Positions 22,956-31,417 of a DNA stretch of 64,000 nt are shown here, piece after piece. The translations under genes and the position numbers were made by a program. A model generated the notes under the pieces. That model saw nothing but the letters and a program-made list of their open reading frames with translations. It did no database searches and was not told the DNA's origin. The stretch is from Synechococcus sp. UW105 (GTDB lineage: Bacteria; Cyanobacteriota; Cyanobacteriia; PCC-6307; Cyanobiaceae), in contig NZ_UCNN01000009.1 of assembly GCF_900473935.1 (NCBI RefSeq), forward strand, positions 62,001 through 126,000. The letters run 5' to 3'. Each line of letters starts with the position of its first letter. The first letter of the stretch is position 1.

Positions 22956-23279
22956 TCAAAGAGAGATGCGAATCAAAGGCGAATGAACACGAATGAAGGG
23001 CCGAGCTGGGTGTCGATAACGACGATAACGAGGTGAAACGATGGGATTGCCAGGAGGGAAACTGGGCGCCAAACGAACAGAGCCAGGCCGATAACCAGGA
23101 GCAGCCGGCAGAAGGCGGGGGCTCAGATCACCAAGAATCACACAACGTTGTAGGCGGTACGAAAAGCGATGGAAGCGTCCGCACCCATCAGCAGCCAAAG
23201 CAGGGGCACAGAAGGCAAAACATGCACTGATACCGAAAAAGGCAAGAACATTGAACCGACTAGTGGTCTTGAAAGACAT
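22956..23279 (-). CDS. Exported GCG-motif small protein (107 aa)
   Basis: The signal peptide ending CAPALA is followed at once by ADGCGRFHRFSYRLQRCV, a two-cysteine GCG...C motif seen in small exported cyanobacterial proteins, then a Pro/Arg-rich basic tail with no defined fold. The start is ATG 23279. The high Arg/Tyr/Pro content of the tail suggests binding to an acidic polymer; that is inference. Flanked by long non-coding stretches. Confidence 0.55.
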   Translation of the reverse strand: MSFKTTSRFNVLAFFGISACFAFCAPALAADGCGRFHRFSYRLQRCVILGDLSPRLLPAAPGYRPGSVRLAPSFPPGNPIVSPRYRRYRHPARPFIRVHSPLIRISL

Positions 23280-24062
23280 GAAACAAAGAACGATGAGGCT
23301 GAAACCCCGAGGCGCCTAGTTTCTAGGCCAAGGCTTTCAGCGTCGATGACTTGGATCAATGACTAAAGTGATCCTGCTCACAACAAAGTTTCTGGTGTAG
23401 ATCAGCACAGAACTGGGGAGACATCACGACGAATGCCGCGAGGTACGAATCGTTGCGCCCTGGGATCAGATCTGTGAGGAATCGAAAGGCGATCAAGAAA
23501 GTCAACGAGTCACACAAAAGACTCAACAAGCTGGGGTGACTGATGTCACAAACAACAAAAGCTTTGAATACATCCTGGGCAGCAGCGGAAGTGAAGAGAG
23601 AGAGGGCGCCACATCAAGCGCTGGCGTCGTTAGCACGAGTACACAGTCGAATGCGTAGGCCTACGAGAGAGAACAACGCTGACAGCATCAAGGCAAACGT
23701 AAAAACAAGCAAAAGCACCATCAAACCGCTCGAGCAGACCGCAACGTGAGCCCCAAGCAACACAAACACAGAGCTAGAGATTGACAAAGAGTTGGGTCAA
23801 CCAACTCGGGGGTATGCGGAACCGATGGGTCCCAAGCGGGTTAGAGAAGAACCCACCACAGAGATAGAGCCAATCGAGGCGAGCCTATGACCAAAGCAAT
23901 ATGCCAAATGAAGCGATCACACGTAACGACTTCTGGACATAAACACAAAACCCTGGCGTCGGACATCAAAGAGAACGACTGCCAGTAAAAAAGAAGGAAG
24001 AAACAGCAGGAGTGTGGCAAATGCACAACCGACAGGCCTGACACCAAGACCTACTTGGATCC
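23280..24062. other. Long gene-poor stretch
   Basis: No supported gene. A GGC..CCTAG/CTAGG..GCC hairpin lies near 23311-23329. The best small candidate is a 35-codon hydrophobic ORF on the minus strand at 23614-23721 (MVLLLVFTFALMLSALFSLV), which could encode a single-span membrane peptide, but it lacks a ribosome site. Confidence 0.35.
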
Positions 24063-25025
24063 TCAGACAGCCCACCACTGGCGTTGGATGTCAACGAGAG
24101 GCTGATCGGCAATGGCAAAGTAATCAACATCCAGCAAGGGATCGACAAGGCAGCCTTTCCCGCGTTGAATGGCACTGGCAACCCTTGCGATCCCATCACC
24201 AGAGGACAGGGCCAAGCCAAACTTGTCTGCACCATAAAAACTGTGGAGCAGACCTGTTTCAAGGATGGAGATGGCACCGATAAAGCCAAGGATTGCACCA
24301 GGTGAGTGGCTGGAGGAGGCCATAAATGATGTGACTTCTAACTCTCCAATCGGAGTGGTGTCATAGCCAGCAATCAAATGGATCCAATCATGGTGGGCAA
24401 GTGCTGCGTTACCTGCTCCAAGCTCACCGGGAAGCTTAAAACCTCTGGCTTGATAGAACTCCCAGAGACGTCGACCGAGACTGCCTGGGGGTAAAGTCTG
24501 CAGCTGATTCCATTTAGAAAACTCATCAGGATCTGCCTCAACACACAAGCCATAGGCATGATCGCCATACTGTTGAACAAGGTGCTGAAAGGCAGGATCA
24601 TCCTGATGATCGCCCTCTCCAATCCAATTTAATCGATAAAAATCAGAGGTCGCCTGGGCGATCGCATTACGGGCCAAGTCTCGTGACATCAAGAGACAAT
24701 CACTTTGAACGTCAAGGGTTTCAGCCCAGGAGTCAATATCATCTGCCAATGCTGCAGGGATGGGATTGCAAAGCATCTCAAAAGCGATAAGAAGCTCGAG
24801 TAACTCCTGTCGCTCGCCAGGAGTGTTCAAACTTGTACTGACAAAAGCTGGAGCAAGACCAGGATGAGAGTTGAAGTCAATCTCGACTCCGAGAAGCTTC
24901 AGAAACAACGTATGGGCCAAGTCTGCTTGGGAAGGGGTATACCAAACACCGCCAGGACGATGCACCTGCACAAGTGCTGAGGCGAGAAGAGAAGCCTGCT
25001 CAGGCGAGTTATGAACTAAAAACAT
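24063..25025 (-). CDS. COQ4-like protein with HDxxH metal motif
   Basis: About 320 residues from ATG 25025 (MFLVHNSPEQASLLASALVQ); an in-frame start at 25091 would add 22. The C-terminal third contains HHDWIHLIAGYDTTPIGELE, matching the HDxxHxxxGYxTxxxGE signature of COQ4, a zinc-binding scaffold in ubiquinone synthesis. Cyanobacteria make plastoquinone, so a direct COQ4 role is uncertain and this may be a wider HDxxH family. The N-terminal part is helical and unassigned. Isolated between gene-poor stretches. Confidence 0.6.
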   Translation of the reverse strand: MFLVHNSPEQASLLASALVQVHRPGGVWYTPSQADLAHTLFLKLLGVEIDFNSHPGLAPAFVSTSLNTPGERQELLELLIAFEMLCNPIPAALADDIDSWAETLDVQSDCLLMSRDLARNAIAQATSDFYRLNWIGEGDHQDDPAFQHLVQQYGDHAYGLCVEADPDEFSKWNQLQTLPPGSLGRRLWEFYQARGFKLPGELGAGNAALAHHDWIHLIAGYDTTPIGELEVTSFMASSSHSPGAILGFIGAISILETGLLHSFYGADKFGLALSSGDGIARVASAIQRGKGCLVDPLLDVDYFAIADQPLVDIQRQWWAV

Positions 25026-25423
25026 TAAAACCCCTACAACAAATCGAGCCAAGTCTATCGACAATGAAGTAGAAGGCCTAGCCCCAAGCATTCACACAAA
25101 GTGGACGGCTCAAAAATGCTCGCCTGAGATGAAAGGGAACAATCGGGAATCGCGGCGATTAGGGATGCAGGGCAAAGGGAGTGCGATGACGGAGATCAAC
25201 GCAACAGCACAAGCAATACGGGATAAGGGAGAAGAGCGAAAAGAATAACGAGGGCTGACATGGAGACTCGCAAGGGTCGCCATCCAGCGCAGGCCAAGGG
25301 TGGCAACACTCAAGAGAGGGGAGAACCAAAATTGGAGGTTCTAGGCAAGCAGAGAACGACAAGCTCCACAAACACCAATGATGAGGCGGTGAGAAACGTT
25401 CTGAATGGAGGCTTAAACTGGAT
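25026..25423. other. Intergenic, no supported gene
   Basis: Only short hydrophobic minus-strand ORFs, for example a 21-codon frame (MSALVILFALLPYPVLLVLL) near 25197-25262. None has a ribosome site. Confidence 0.35.
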
Positions 25424-25588
25424 TCAATCCAGGCAGTCACTAAATGCCTGCACCTCGTTTGCGACTGAGCGATAGCGCTCCTGAAAATAATCTTCCCTTG
25501 CCTGATTAGCTCGATGCTCCGCTTCACGCGCTAAATGTTCAAGATGAGCATTTTGCTTCTTACGGGCTATTTGGCCAACTTTGTACAT
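25424..25588 (-). CDS. Small charged helical protein (54 aa)
   Basis: From ATG 25588: MYKVGQIARKKQNAHLEHLA, then AREAEHRANQAREDYFQERY, ending AFSDCLD. One long amphipathic charged helix is predicted from the Ala/Glu/Arg pattern. The longer frame to 25747 has a poor N-terminus and is not preferred. Function unknown. Confidence 0.4.
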   Translation of the reverse strand: MYKVGQIARKKQNAHLEHLAREAEHRANQAREDYFQERYRSVANEVQAFSDCLD

Positions 25589-26440
25589 GGTGATGGAATT
25601 CAGTTCACAGAACCTAAATTCAAAGCCAATAGAGCGAGGAGCATCTTTACCGAACTTCGCGCATCGATGAAGTTGAGTAAAAACTGTGATCCACGATACA
25701 GATAAAAGCAACAAGGAACGCGCAATTGTGCTTGATGAAATCGACAATCAATACACGTTCAAACCGATAGACAGGTCCCCAGGGACTCAGTAGGACGATT
25801 GAAGCCCCTAAGAGCAAAAGGGATAACCAACGCGAAGCAAGCCAGAACAACGACGCACAAGAGAACGAAAGGGCTGACAAGCCAACAAGAAGCGGAGTCT
25901 CGCTGGAACGAAGGATCGTTATGACCGAGGAAGCCAAGAGTGAGACAAACGAGGCAATGCAAGGCTTGGTACATAGAAACGAGAGGCCATATCAATGCTC
26001 AGATCTGATCCTCAGTGCCTTTAACCAGCATTGAGATCACGTGATGGCGCAAAGAAGGTAGAAAAACAGACCCAGAAAAGGCCAAATCCCGATCAGTCCG
26101 GCACACTACAAGAATCGGATGCCAACAGTGAGGCGAGGGTGAGTCAGGATCAAGATCAGGGCAAGCACAACCCAGTGGGGGATGGGCGCTCAAACGAAAT
26201 GACTGGACAGAAGGCCGCGGGAATGGAGATAGAGATGCGCTCCGAAGAGGAGAAGGGTCTAGCGCAGCCAGAAGCAGACGCCAGGCTTAAACCAACCCGG
26301 GCCATGACTTACACAGAGATGATGAACAGCGGCACACAGCGTTTAGGCTGAAAAGGCAATTGAGGCATCATGGGTATCTGCAACAAGAAGGAAGACAAGT
26401 CAGCAAATCTGTGAGAAGGTCAGGTTTTCCAGCTTGATTC
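25589..26440. other. Gene-poor stretch, possibly decayed membrane gene
   Basis: Two overlapping minus-strand frames (25647-25937 and 25759-25995) are both hydrophobic, and neither has a clear start or ribosome site. A plus-strand frame at 26031-26351 is polar and unconvincing. I see no reliable gene. Confidence 0.35.
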
Positions 26441-26734
26441 ATGGCGAAAGGGTATTGGGTATGCACCGGTACAATTCACACTCCGTTGGGCATGGTGCCC
26501 TACATCAGCAAGTTCACAGCTTGGCTAGCGACAGTCAATGCACGGATTTTGATCCGGGACCTTAGCAGTGACGTAAGAGAAGGTAGCCCAGGTACGGTGA
26601 ACGTAATTGTAGAATTTGACTCAAAAGAAAATGCAATCGATGCTTATGAATCTGAGGGATACCAAGAGCTTATCAAACTCAGAACGCCTTACTCCGAACT
26701 AAGCCTAACCATCACCGAAGAGCTGAATGAATAA
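26441..26734 (+). CDS. DUF1330 family protein
   Basis: 97 residues beginning MAKGYWVCTGTIHTP, with YISKFTAWLATVNARILIRD in the middle, VNVIVEFDSKENAIDAYESE later and a YQELIKLR helix. This is the order of DUF1330 proteins, small dimeric alpha/beta-barrel enzymes or binding proteins of unknown substrate. Stand-alone, without nearby partners. Confidence 0.75.
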   Translation: MAKGYWVCTGTIHTPLGMVPYISKFTAWLATVNARILIRDLSSDVREGSPGTVNVIVEFDSKENAIDAYESEGYQELIKLRTPYSELSLTITEELNE

Positions 26735-26877
26735 GGTGCTGATGACTCGGCGATCAGGAGATCGCCCTTGTCGCACCAAAAGCTTATTTAGACAAAAGAG
26801 GTATCGAGCAGAATCAGGGAGATAAGAGCATGTTAATAGCTATTGGCGTATTTGACCAATATGAAATTACCTAGGAA

Positions 26878-27039
26878 TCAATCCGTTTGTTCATCTTTTG
26901 GTGGTTTAATCAATTCACCTGTCTGCCAAGACACAACAGCAAAGCTACCGACAAAGACAAGCGAAATAATCGCCAGAAACACCACGGTGACATTGCTGAT
27001 TTCAAGCTCACCGAGCATGAAGGCAACAGTACTGATCAT
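26878..27039 (-). CDS. Small single-span membrane protein (53 aa)
   Basis: Minus-strand ORF starting MISTVAFMLGELEISNVTVV, with one hydrophobic helix (VVFLAIISLVFVGSFAVVSW) and a polar tail (ELIKPPKDEQTD). The topology and size resemble photosystem or cytochrome accessory peptides, but I cannot name it. No clear ribosome site. The antisense frames over the same bases are less protein-like. Confidence 0.5.
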   Translation of the reverse strand: MISTVAFMLGELEISNVTVVFLAIISLVFVGSFAVVSWQTGELIKPPKDEQTD

Positions 27040-27336
27040 GATCCGCTGCAATGCATTTCAAAGCTACACCCCCATTTGGTTGTTTCGACGCAAGGCATGA
27101 CATGCATGGCCACAGAAACAACAGCGCAAGCTGAAGCAAAAAGCACACAAAGGCGAAGCCCTATTCTGGAGAAGGGATCAAATCGAAGTTCTTGCGTGAA
27201 GTGTGGCGCCAAATGGTTCAAAATTCGTGACTGACATCGATGACGACGCCTGATGCAGATCGAGGTGAAGACCAGCTTGAGCTGGGGGGCGGGGTGAAGG
27301 ATTGCTAGACATGAGCGAGTGGTTCAAAAAAACCAA

Positions 27337-27552
27337 ATGCAACGAGCTGCATTGCTGTTTTGTCTCGGGCTTCTTGCTTCAGGGTTGTCACAACCGTCTG
27401 TCGGAGCCTTTGACGATGACGGCTTCGAGGGGTGGGTCAACAGCCGAAATCCCGCAGAGTTGTGCGAACTATTTTTAAGTGGGATGATTGATGACGAAGA
27501 TTTACCCTCAGGCCGAGCACAGGATCCCTGCGTTGGCGTTAACAACGACTAA
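27337..27552 (+). CDS. Small exported acidic protein (71 aa)
   Basis: Start at ATG 27337 (MQRAALLFCLGLLASGLSQP), six codons inside an in-frame GTG at 27319, because it gives a standard signal peptide. The mature acidic part has two Cys (AELCELF and DPCVGV) and the phrase FLSGMIDDEDL. Function unknown. Confidence 0.5.
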   Translation: MQRAALLFCLGLLASGLSQPSVGAFDDDGFEGWVNSRNPAELCELFLSGMIDDEDLPSGRAQDPCVGVNND

Positions 27553-27689
27553 TGTTGAAACAGGTGAAGCCACAAAGTGAGAGGCTTAGCGATCAGCAGT
27601 GATCAGGATGGAACCAATGCAGATCTAAACCTGGCAGAGAATTCTGTAAGAAGACGGACACTAAAAACCATCAGACGAGGCAAGCCCAC

Positions 27690-28001
27690 GTGAATTCAAG
27701 CCCCAATATTGATCCAGCCCAATGGAGACGTACTGCCACCACTGCAGCGCTGCTAGTACTGGGAGTCTTCATCGTGCCAGTACCAACCCACAGCAATGAC
27801 ACCAATCATTGTGATCTGATCAAAGCTGCTCAGAACAGGCTTGGTAGAAGCATGGCGATCAATCGATTCGTGATCTCCTCCAACGATGACGAGCAGCTGG
27901 TCGAAGCAGCGAGTCAGCAACTTGCCAAACAGGAATTAAGTTTTAGAGAAAATAGACGTCAATACGAAAAGGAGAACTGCACCAGCATCTGGGATCGATA
28001 G
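27690..28001 (+). CDS. Small exported protein (103 aa)
   Basis: GTG start. A hydrophobic segment (TAALLVLGVFIVPVP) acts as signal or anchor. The mature part has Cys in NHCDLIK and ENCTSIW, which could form a disulfide, and a helical Gln/Glu-rich middle. It resembles other short exported proteins nearby in plan, not in sequence. Confidence 0.5.
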   Translation: MNSSPNIDPAQWRRTATTAALLVLGVFIVPVPTHSNDTNHCDLIKAAQNRLGRSMAINRFVISSNDDEQLVEAASQQLAKQELSFRENRRQYEKENCTSIWDR

Positions 28002-28364
28002 AGGGGTAATAAGGAACGACTCTACCCACCCTGCACAGAAGAGTCAGGGCATTGACTCACAAAATAATGATAAGGATTGACAAGCTCAATTACATCATTC
28101 AGCAAGCTCAACATGAACACAATCCAACAATGAACTAACACCATTCCACATCAACAACGACACTGATCTGAAGGGATTGGATCCAAAAAAGATAAAGCAC
28201 GCCGATCATGATCAACCAGTTCTCAACAAGCGATCAACACTGACAACGGCGAATAGCGATGAATTCAGACCAGTGAGCAGCGCATCCGCAGCAACAGGCC
28301 GACCTTCCATTAAGGATTGTCCGAAGAAAATAGAATTGACACAAGTGATGCTATGAAGTAGGAA
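28002..28364. other. Intergenic, no gene seen
   Basis: AT-rich; only ORFs of about 30 codons or fewer on either strand. It probably holds the promoter of the two genes that follow. Confidence 0.4.
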
Positions 28365-29000
28365 ATGGCAACGGTAAACAATATGGTGAACAAACTGGCC
28401 TCGGCCTTTGCTGCCACATGGCTTGTCCTAGGCACCCTCACACTGACAGCACAACGGCCTTCAAAAGCAGAACAAAGAAGCGCTGATTATGAACACTTTA
28501 CGGCAAATCTATATTCTCCATTAACAGGCAAGAACGAGATCATCATCTCAACGCTGTATACCACGCGCCAGCAGCAGATGAATGCATTTTCAAGGAGCAG
28601 CTATGATTATTGGGATGCAAGAGTACTTTCCGAGTTCTGGGGACAATCAACCTGGGATTCGAAGCTAAGAATAGGCAGAAAAATATTAATTGGTCAACAC
28701 TATGGTGATCTCAATAACACACTTCGTGCAATCAATCAGACAGTCTCCTTGGCACAGAATCGGTATCTGAGAACAACAAGAATCAACGACCTAAGCTCCT
28801 ATAGACTTTACCAAGAAGGATACACATATAATGACGCTGTTTTACTCGCTCTGCTATGGAACCATAGCAGACATGGCAGACAGGCGACAGCTGCTGAGAT
28901 CCGGCAAAGTAAATATAGAATCGACCAGAACCTGGCCAGAGGAAACAATGAATATATTAATCAATCACTGCAAACAGCGAGAAGATTATACAATCGATAA
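28365..29000 (+). CDS. Exported protein upstream of amidoligase-like gene (211 aa)
   Basis: The signal peptide (ASAFAATWLVLGTLTLTAQ) is followed by a helical Tyr/Arg/Asn-rich body (NEIIISTLYTTRQQQMNAF, YWDARVLSEFWGQSTWDSKL). No cysteine cluster or known domain seen. The stop (TAA 28998-29000) is 2 bp from the start of the amidoligase-like gene, so the two are translationally coupled and probably functionally linked; it may be the substrate or partner of that enzyme (inference). Confidence 0.6.
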   Translation: MATVNNMVNKLASAFAATWLVLGTLTLTAQRPSKAEQRSADYEHFTANLYSPLTGKNEIIISTLYTTRQQQMNAFSRSSYDYWDARVLSEFWGQSTWDSKLRIGRKILIGQHYGDLNNTLRAINQTVSLAQNRYLRTTRINDLSSYRLYQEGYTYNDAVLLALLWNHSRHGRQATAAEIRQSKYRIDQNLARGNNEYINQSLQTARRLYNR

Positions 29001-29002
29001 AA

Positions 29003-30115
29003 GTGATTACAAATCACTTAAGATCTCGAATCGGATTTGAGGTTGAATTAATTGCCCCCAAAGGCTTGTCGAGAAGAAATCTGGCTGATGCCATAGCTCG
29101 ACTTCACAATGGAGAAGTCATTAGATTTTTCCATGCTCAAGCTGAACCAAGCAAACTACCAGATACTCCAATTTTTGAGAACCTAACACTTGGCTTTAAA
29201 GTTGTTGGGCCAGGTCAAAAGCTGATCGCTTTATGCGTTGACGACCTAACACTTCAATCAGACCTGGACAAATCAGCAGCGTCAAAGGAAGGCTGGTACA
29301 GGATCGTTAGTGATGATGCGAGATTCCTAGAATTGGTTGCTTGCCAATGTGATGCTGGGCTACCGATCAAACAGGTCTTAACCAAACTTGCACATCTATA
29401 TCGAACTGATTTACAGATCGATCGCTCAGGGATGTGCCGAGTCGTTGATCAATCGAATCATTCAATCGCGATCGCAGCCCCATTACCTGGAGAGAGAGAG
29501 AGGGCATGCGAACTAGTGACTGCCCCAATAAAGACAGACCATCATCAGCAACTCTCAGAATTCCTTTGTCTGGCAAAAGATCTGGCATATACGATTCCAG
29601 TAGAGGGAGCAACCCATCTCCATTTTGAAGCCTTATCATTTCATTCCGCACAAACAATCAAAAACATCGTCAACCTCTTTGACGACCATGATCAATTGCT
29701 CAGAAGACTATTCAAAACAAACATACACTGTACAAGGCTTGGTCAATGGCCTCAATCCCTTTTCAACTTAGTTGCACAACCATCCTTCACGCTTCTCGCC
29801 TGGCCAGAAGCAAAAAGGCAACTTCAGGAGTTGCCCATCACCAAATACTGTAACTACAACCTAGCCAATATTATTCACGAGATCAAAGAAAAGCCGACAT
29901 TCGAAGTGCGTATTCTCCCCTCGAGCCTAGAAGCATTAGACATCATCAATGCAGCCTGTGTTGTGGAAGCACTGCTGACGATCGCTTGCTCGTCAATCAA
30001 CATTGAGCGGCTTGGGCCAGTTGGTACTGACAACAAAAGTATTCTTGCCTTTTTAAATGAAATCAATATAGACACGAGTGTGCGGGATTTTTATTGCTCT
30101 CGATTTAGGCCATAG
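29003..30115 (+). CDS. Putative amidoligase (COOH-NH2 ligase superfamily)
   Basis: 370 residues from GTG 29003. The N-terminal RIGFEVELIAPKGLSRRNLA carries the G-x-E-x-E start of Amidoligase_2 proteins. ACELVTAPI near residue 175 and THLHFEA near residue 210 fit the later E..SP-like and HxHxE elements that bind Mg-ATP in this glutamine-synthetase-related fold. Such enzymes form amide or isopeptide bonds on small molecules, peptides or proteins. The substrate is unknown. Coupled to the exported-protein gene upstream; its 3' end overlaps a convergent gene by 11 bp. Confidence 0.65.
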   Translation: MITNHLRSRIGFEVELIAPKGLSRRNLADAIARLHNGEVIRFFHAQAEPSKLPDTPIFENLTLGFKVVGPGQKLIALCVDDLTLQSDLDKSAASKEGWYRIVSDDARFLELVACQCDAGLPIKQVLTKLAHLYRTDLQIDRSGMCRVVDQSNHSIAIAAPLPGERERACELVTAPIKTDHHQQLSEFLCLAKDLAYTIPVEGATHLHFEALSFHSAQTIKNIVNLFDDHDQLLRRLFKTNIHCTRLGQWPQSLFNLVAQPSFTLLAWPEAKRQLQELPITKYCNYNLANIIHEIKEKPTFEVRILPSSLEALDIINAACVVEALLTIACSSINIERLGPVGTDNKSILAFLNEINIDTSVRDFYCSRFRP

Positions 30116-30440
30116 CCGAGGGAACACGAGACTCCAGCTTCAACCTCTCCCCATGAGGGCCTTCAAAGGTGACACTGCCAGATTGATTGCGAGGTTCGTA
30201 GTAAGGCCCCCATTCGACTGATCGACGACCAGTCGACCAAGGACCATTTCTGACGCACCGTCCTTTGCCGGCGTAGTGATCACCAAGCGCGCGAACGTAG
30301 TGATGTTTTCGGTGCTTAGTCGTGCAAAAACCAGCACCCAAGAGTGCGCCCGTCTGGACCCAGTGGGCCTCGGGACAGCCATTTTGAGCGGCTTGACCTG
30401 GCAATGCGCCAAACGTGAACACCTGAGCTGCAGCAAACAC
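30105..30440 (-). CDS. Cys-rich exported-like protein (111 aa), start uncertain
   Basis: The body (NGCPEAHWVQTGALLGAGFC, GKGRCVRNGPWSTGRRSVEW, GPYYEP) has three Cys and is rich in Gly, Arg and His, similar in style to exported GCG-motif proteins. The GTG start gives a signal-like MFAAAQVFTFGALPGQA but lacks the usual basic N-terminus. An in-frame stop lies eight codons upstream, so the N-terminus may be truncated. Confidence 0.4.
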   Translation of the reverse strand: MFAAAQVFTFGALPGQAAQNGCPEAHWVQTGALLGAGFCTTKHRKHHYVRALGDHYAGKGRCVRNGPWSTGRRSVEWGPYYEPRNQSGSVTFEGPHGERLKLESRVPSAMA

Positions 30441-30824
30441 TGCCGCTGCGACTGAACAAGGTCAAAGCATGTGGGGGCCGAGACAAGCTCACCCTGATCA
30501 ACCACTGCTCGTTTGTCGGGCCACTCAGACCAAACCTCTCCCCAAGCGTTGCTTCCCGTGGATGCCGAGCTGACTGCAACACAGAAACGGGAAGCCACAA
30601 GCAGACTGAAGGTCCCTGATCAGCAACAGCCACAGCGAGTGCTGCCAATCGATCTCAGCTCATGCTGTTCGCGCGTCCTGTGCTTGAGCTGCCTGCTGCC
30701 TTGGCGTTGTTCACAGCGATCTGCGCTGGGGGAACGCACCAAGCATGAGTGGAACACAGGTCTGCACCGCTACGCAGGCTTCCTCTTGTTGGTAGCGCTG
30801 TCTCACAACCTTCAAGACGCCAAT
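30441..30824. other. Intergenic, no gene seen
   Basis: Frames across it are shadows or extend through the tRNA-Pro. The promoter of the 30105 gene may lie at its left edge. Confidence 0.4.
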
Positions 30825-30847
30825 AAAAAACCGCCTTGGGAAGGCGG
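30825..30847 (-). terminator. Terminator of tRNA-Pro
   Basis: Minus strand: CCGCCTT, loop CCC, AAGGCGG, then TTTTTT. A perfect 7-bp stem, 36 nt after the tRNA 3' end. Confidence 0.85.
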
Positions 30848-30882
30848 CGAAGAACACAGTCATGGACTGCGTTGTCTGGAAG

Positions 30883-30956
30883 TCGGGGTAGAGGGATTTG
30901 AACCCCCGGCATCCTGCTCCCAAAGCAGGCGCGCTACCAAACTGCGCTATACCCCG
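30883..30956 (-). tRNA. tRNA-Pro(TGG)
   Basis: 74 nt. The acceptor CGGGGTA/TACCCCG pairs fully and the discriminator is A. D arm GCGC/GCGC, anticodon loop with TGG between CCTGC/GCAGG, T arm with GTTCAAAT. CCA is not encoded. A terminator follows at 30825-30847. Confidence 0.95.
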
Positions 30957-31033
30957 ATGCAACAGAGTTTAGCGGTCAGCAGGCAGACGCAATCCCTTCC
31001 CCTCCCTAGCCTGAACAAGATTGCAGTCCTTCG

Positions 31034-31417
31034 ATGGCCAGCGAGTGGACCCCAGGAGCCGTTGCAGCCTTGCGTGAGCGGCATGACCTTCCGTTTGTCC
31101 GCGCAGATGCGGAAGGTCGAGTGATGGAATTCAATCCACGCTTTCACGATGTCTATGGCTGGGATGAGCAATTGATCGGTCAGTCGATCAGTGCCATCCT
31201 TCCTCAGGAATTCAGAGAGCAACATCACAGCGGCTTCTCACGCTTCAAGCTCACGGAAACATCCAAGCTGGTGAATCACCCTCTGGAACTCATCACCATC
31301 TGCTGTGATGGAACCAGTGTGCGCAGTGAACATTTCATAGTTGCTGAAAAAACAACCGATAATCATTGGAGCTTTGCCGCAACATTGCGCCCCCTGGAAG
31401 GGCCCCATGCCTGTTGA
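31034..31417 (+). CDS. PAS-domain sensor protein (127 aa)
   Basis: Residues about 15-110 form a PAS domain: FVRADAEGRVMEFNPRFHDV and YGWDEQLIGQSISAILP are typical of the first half, with FIVAEKTTDNHWSFAATLRP near its end. There is no output domain. The gene overlaps the next, a histidine kinase with its own PAS-like region, by 11 bp, so the two are translated together and this protein probably supplies an extra sensory input. Confidence 0.75.
   Translation: MASEWTPGAVAALRERHDLPFVRADAEGRVMEFNPRFHDVYGWDEQLIGQSISAILPQEFREQHHSGFSRFKLTETSKLVNHPLELITICCDGTSVRSEHFIVAEKTTDNHWSFAATLRPLEGPHAC

Noticed and set aside
25647-25995. Two overlapping hydrophobic minus-strand ORFs as membrane proteins
   Set aside because: Two different frames over the same bases are equally hydrophobic, neither has a start signal, and I cannot choose between them.
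30655-30962. Minus-strand ORFs overlapping tRNA-Pro
   Set aside because: They read through a fully paired tRNA and its terminator.
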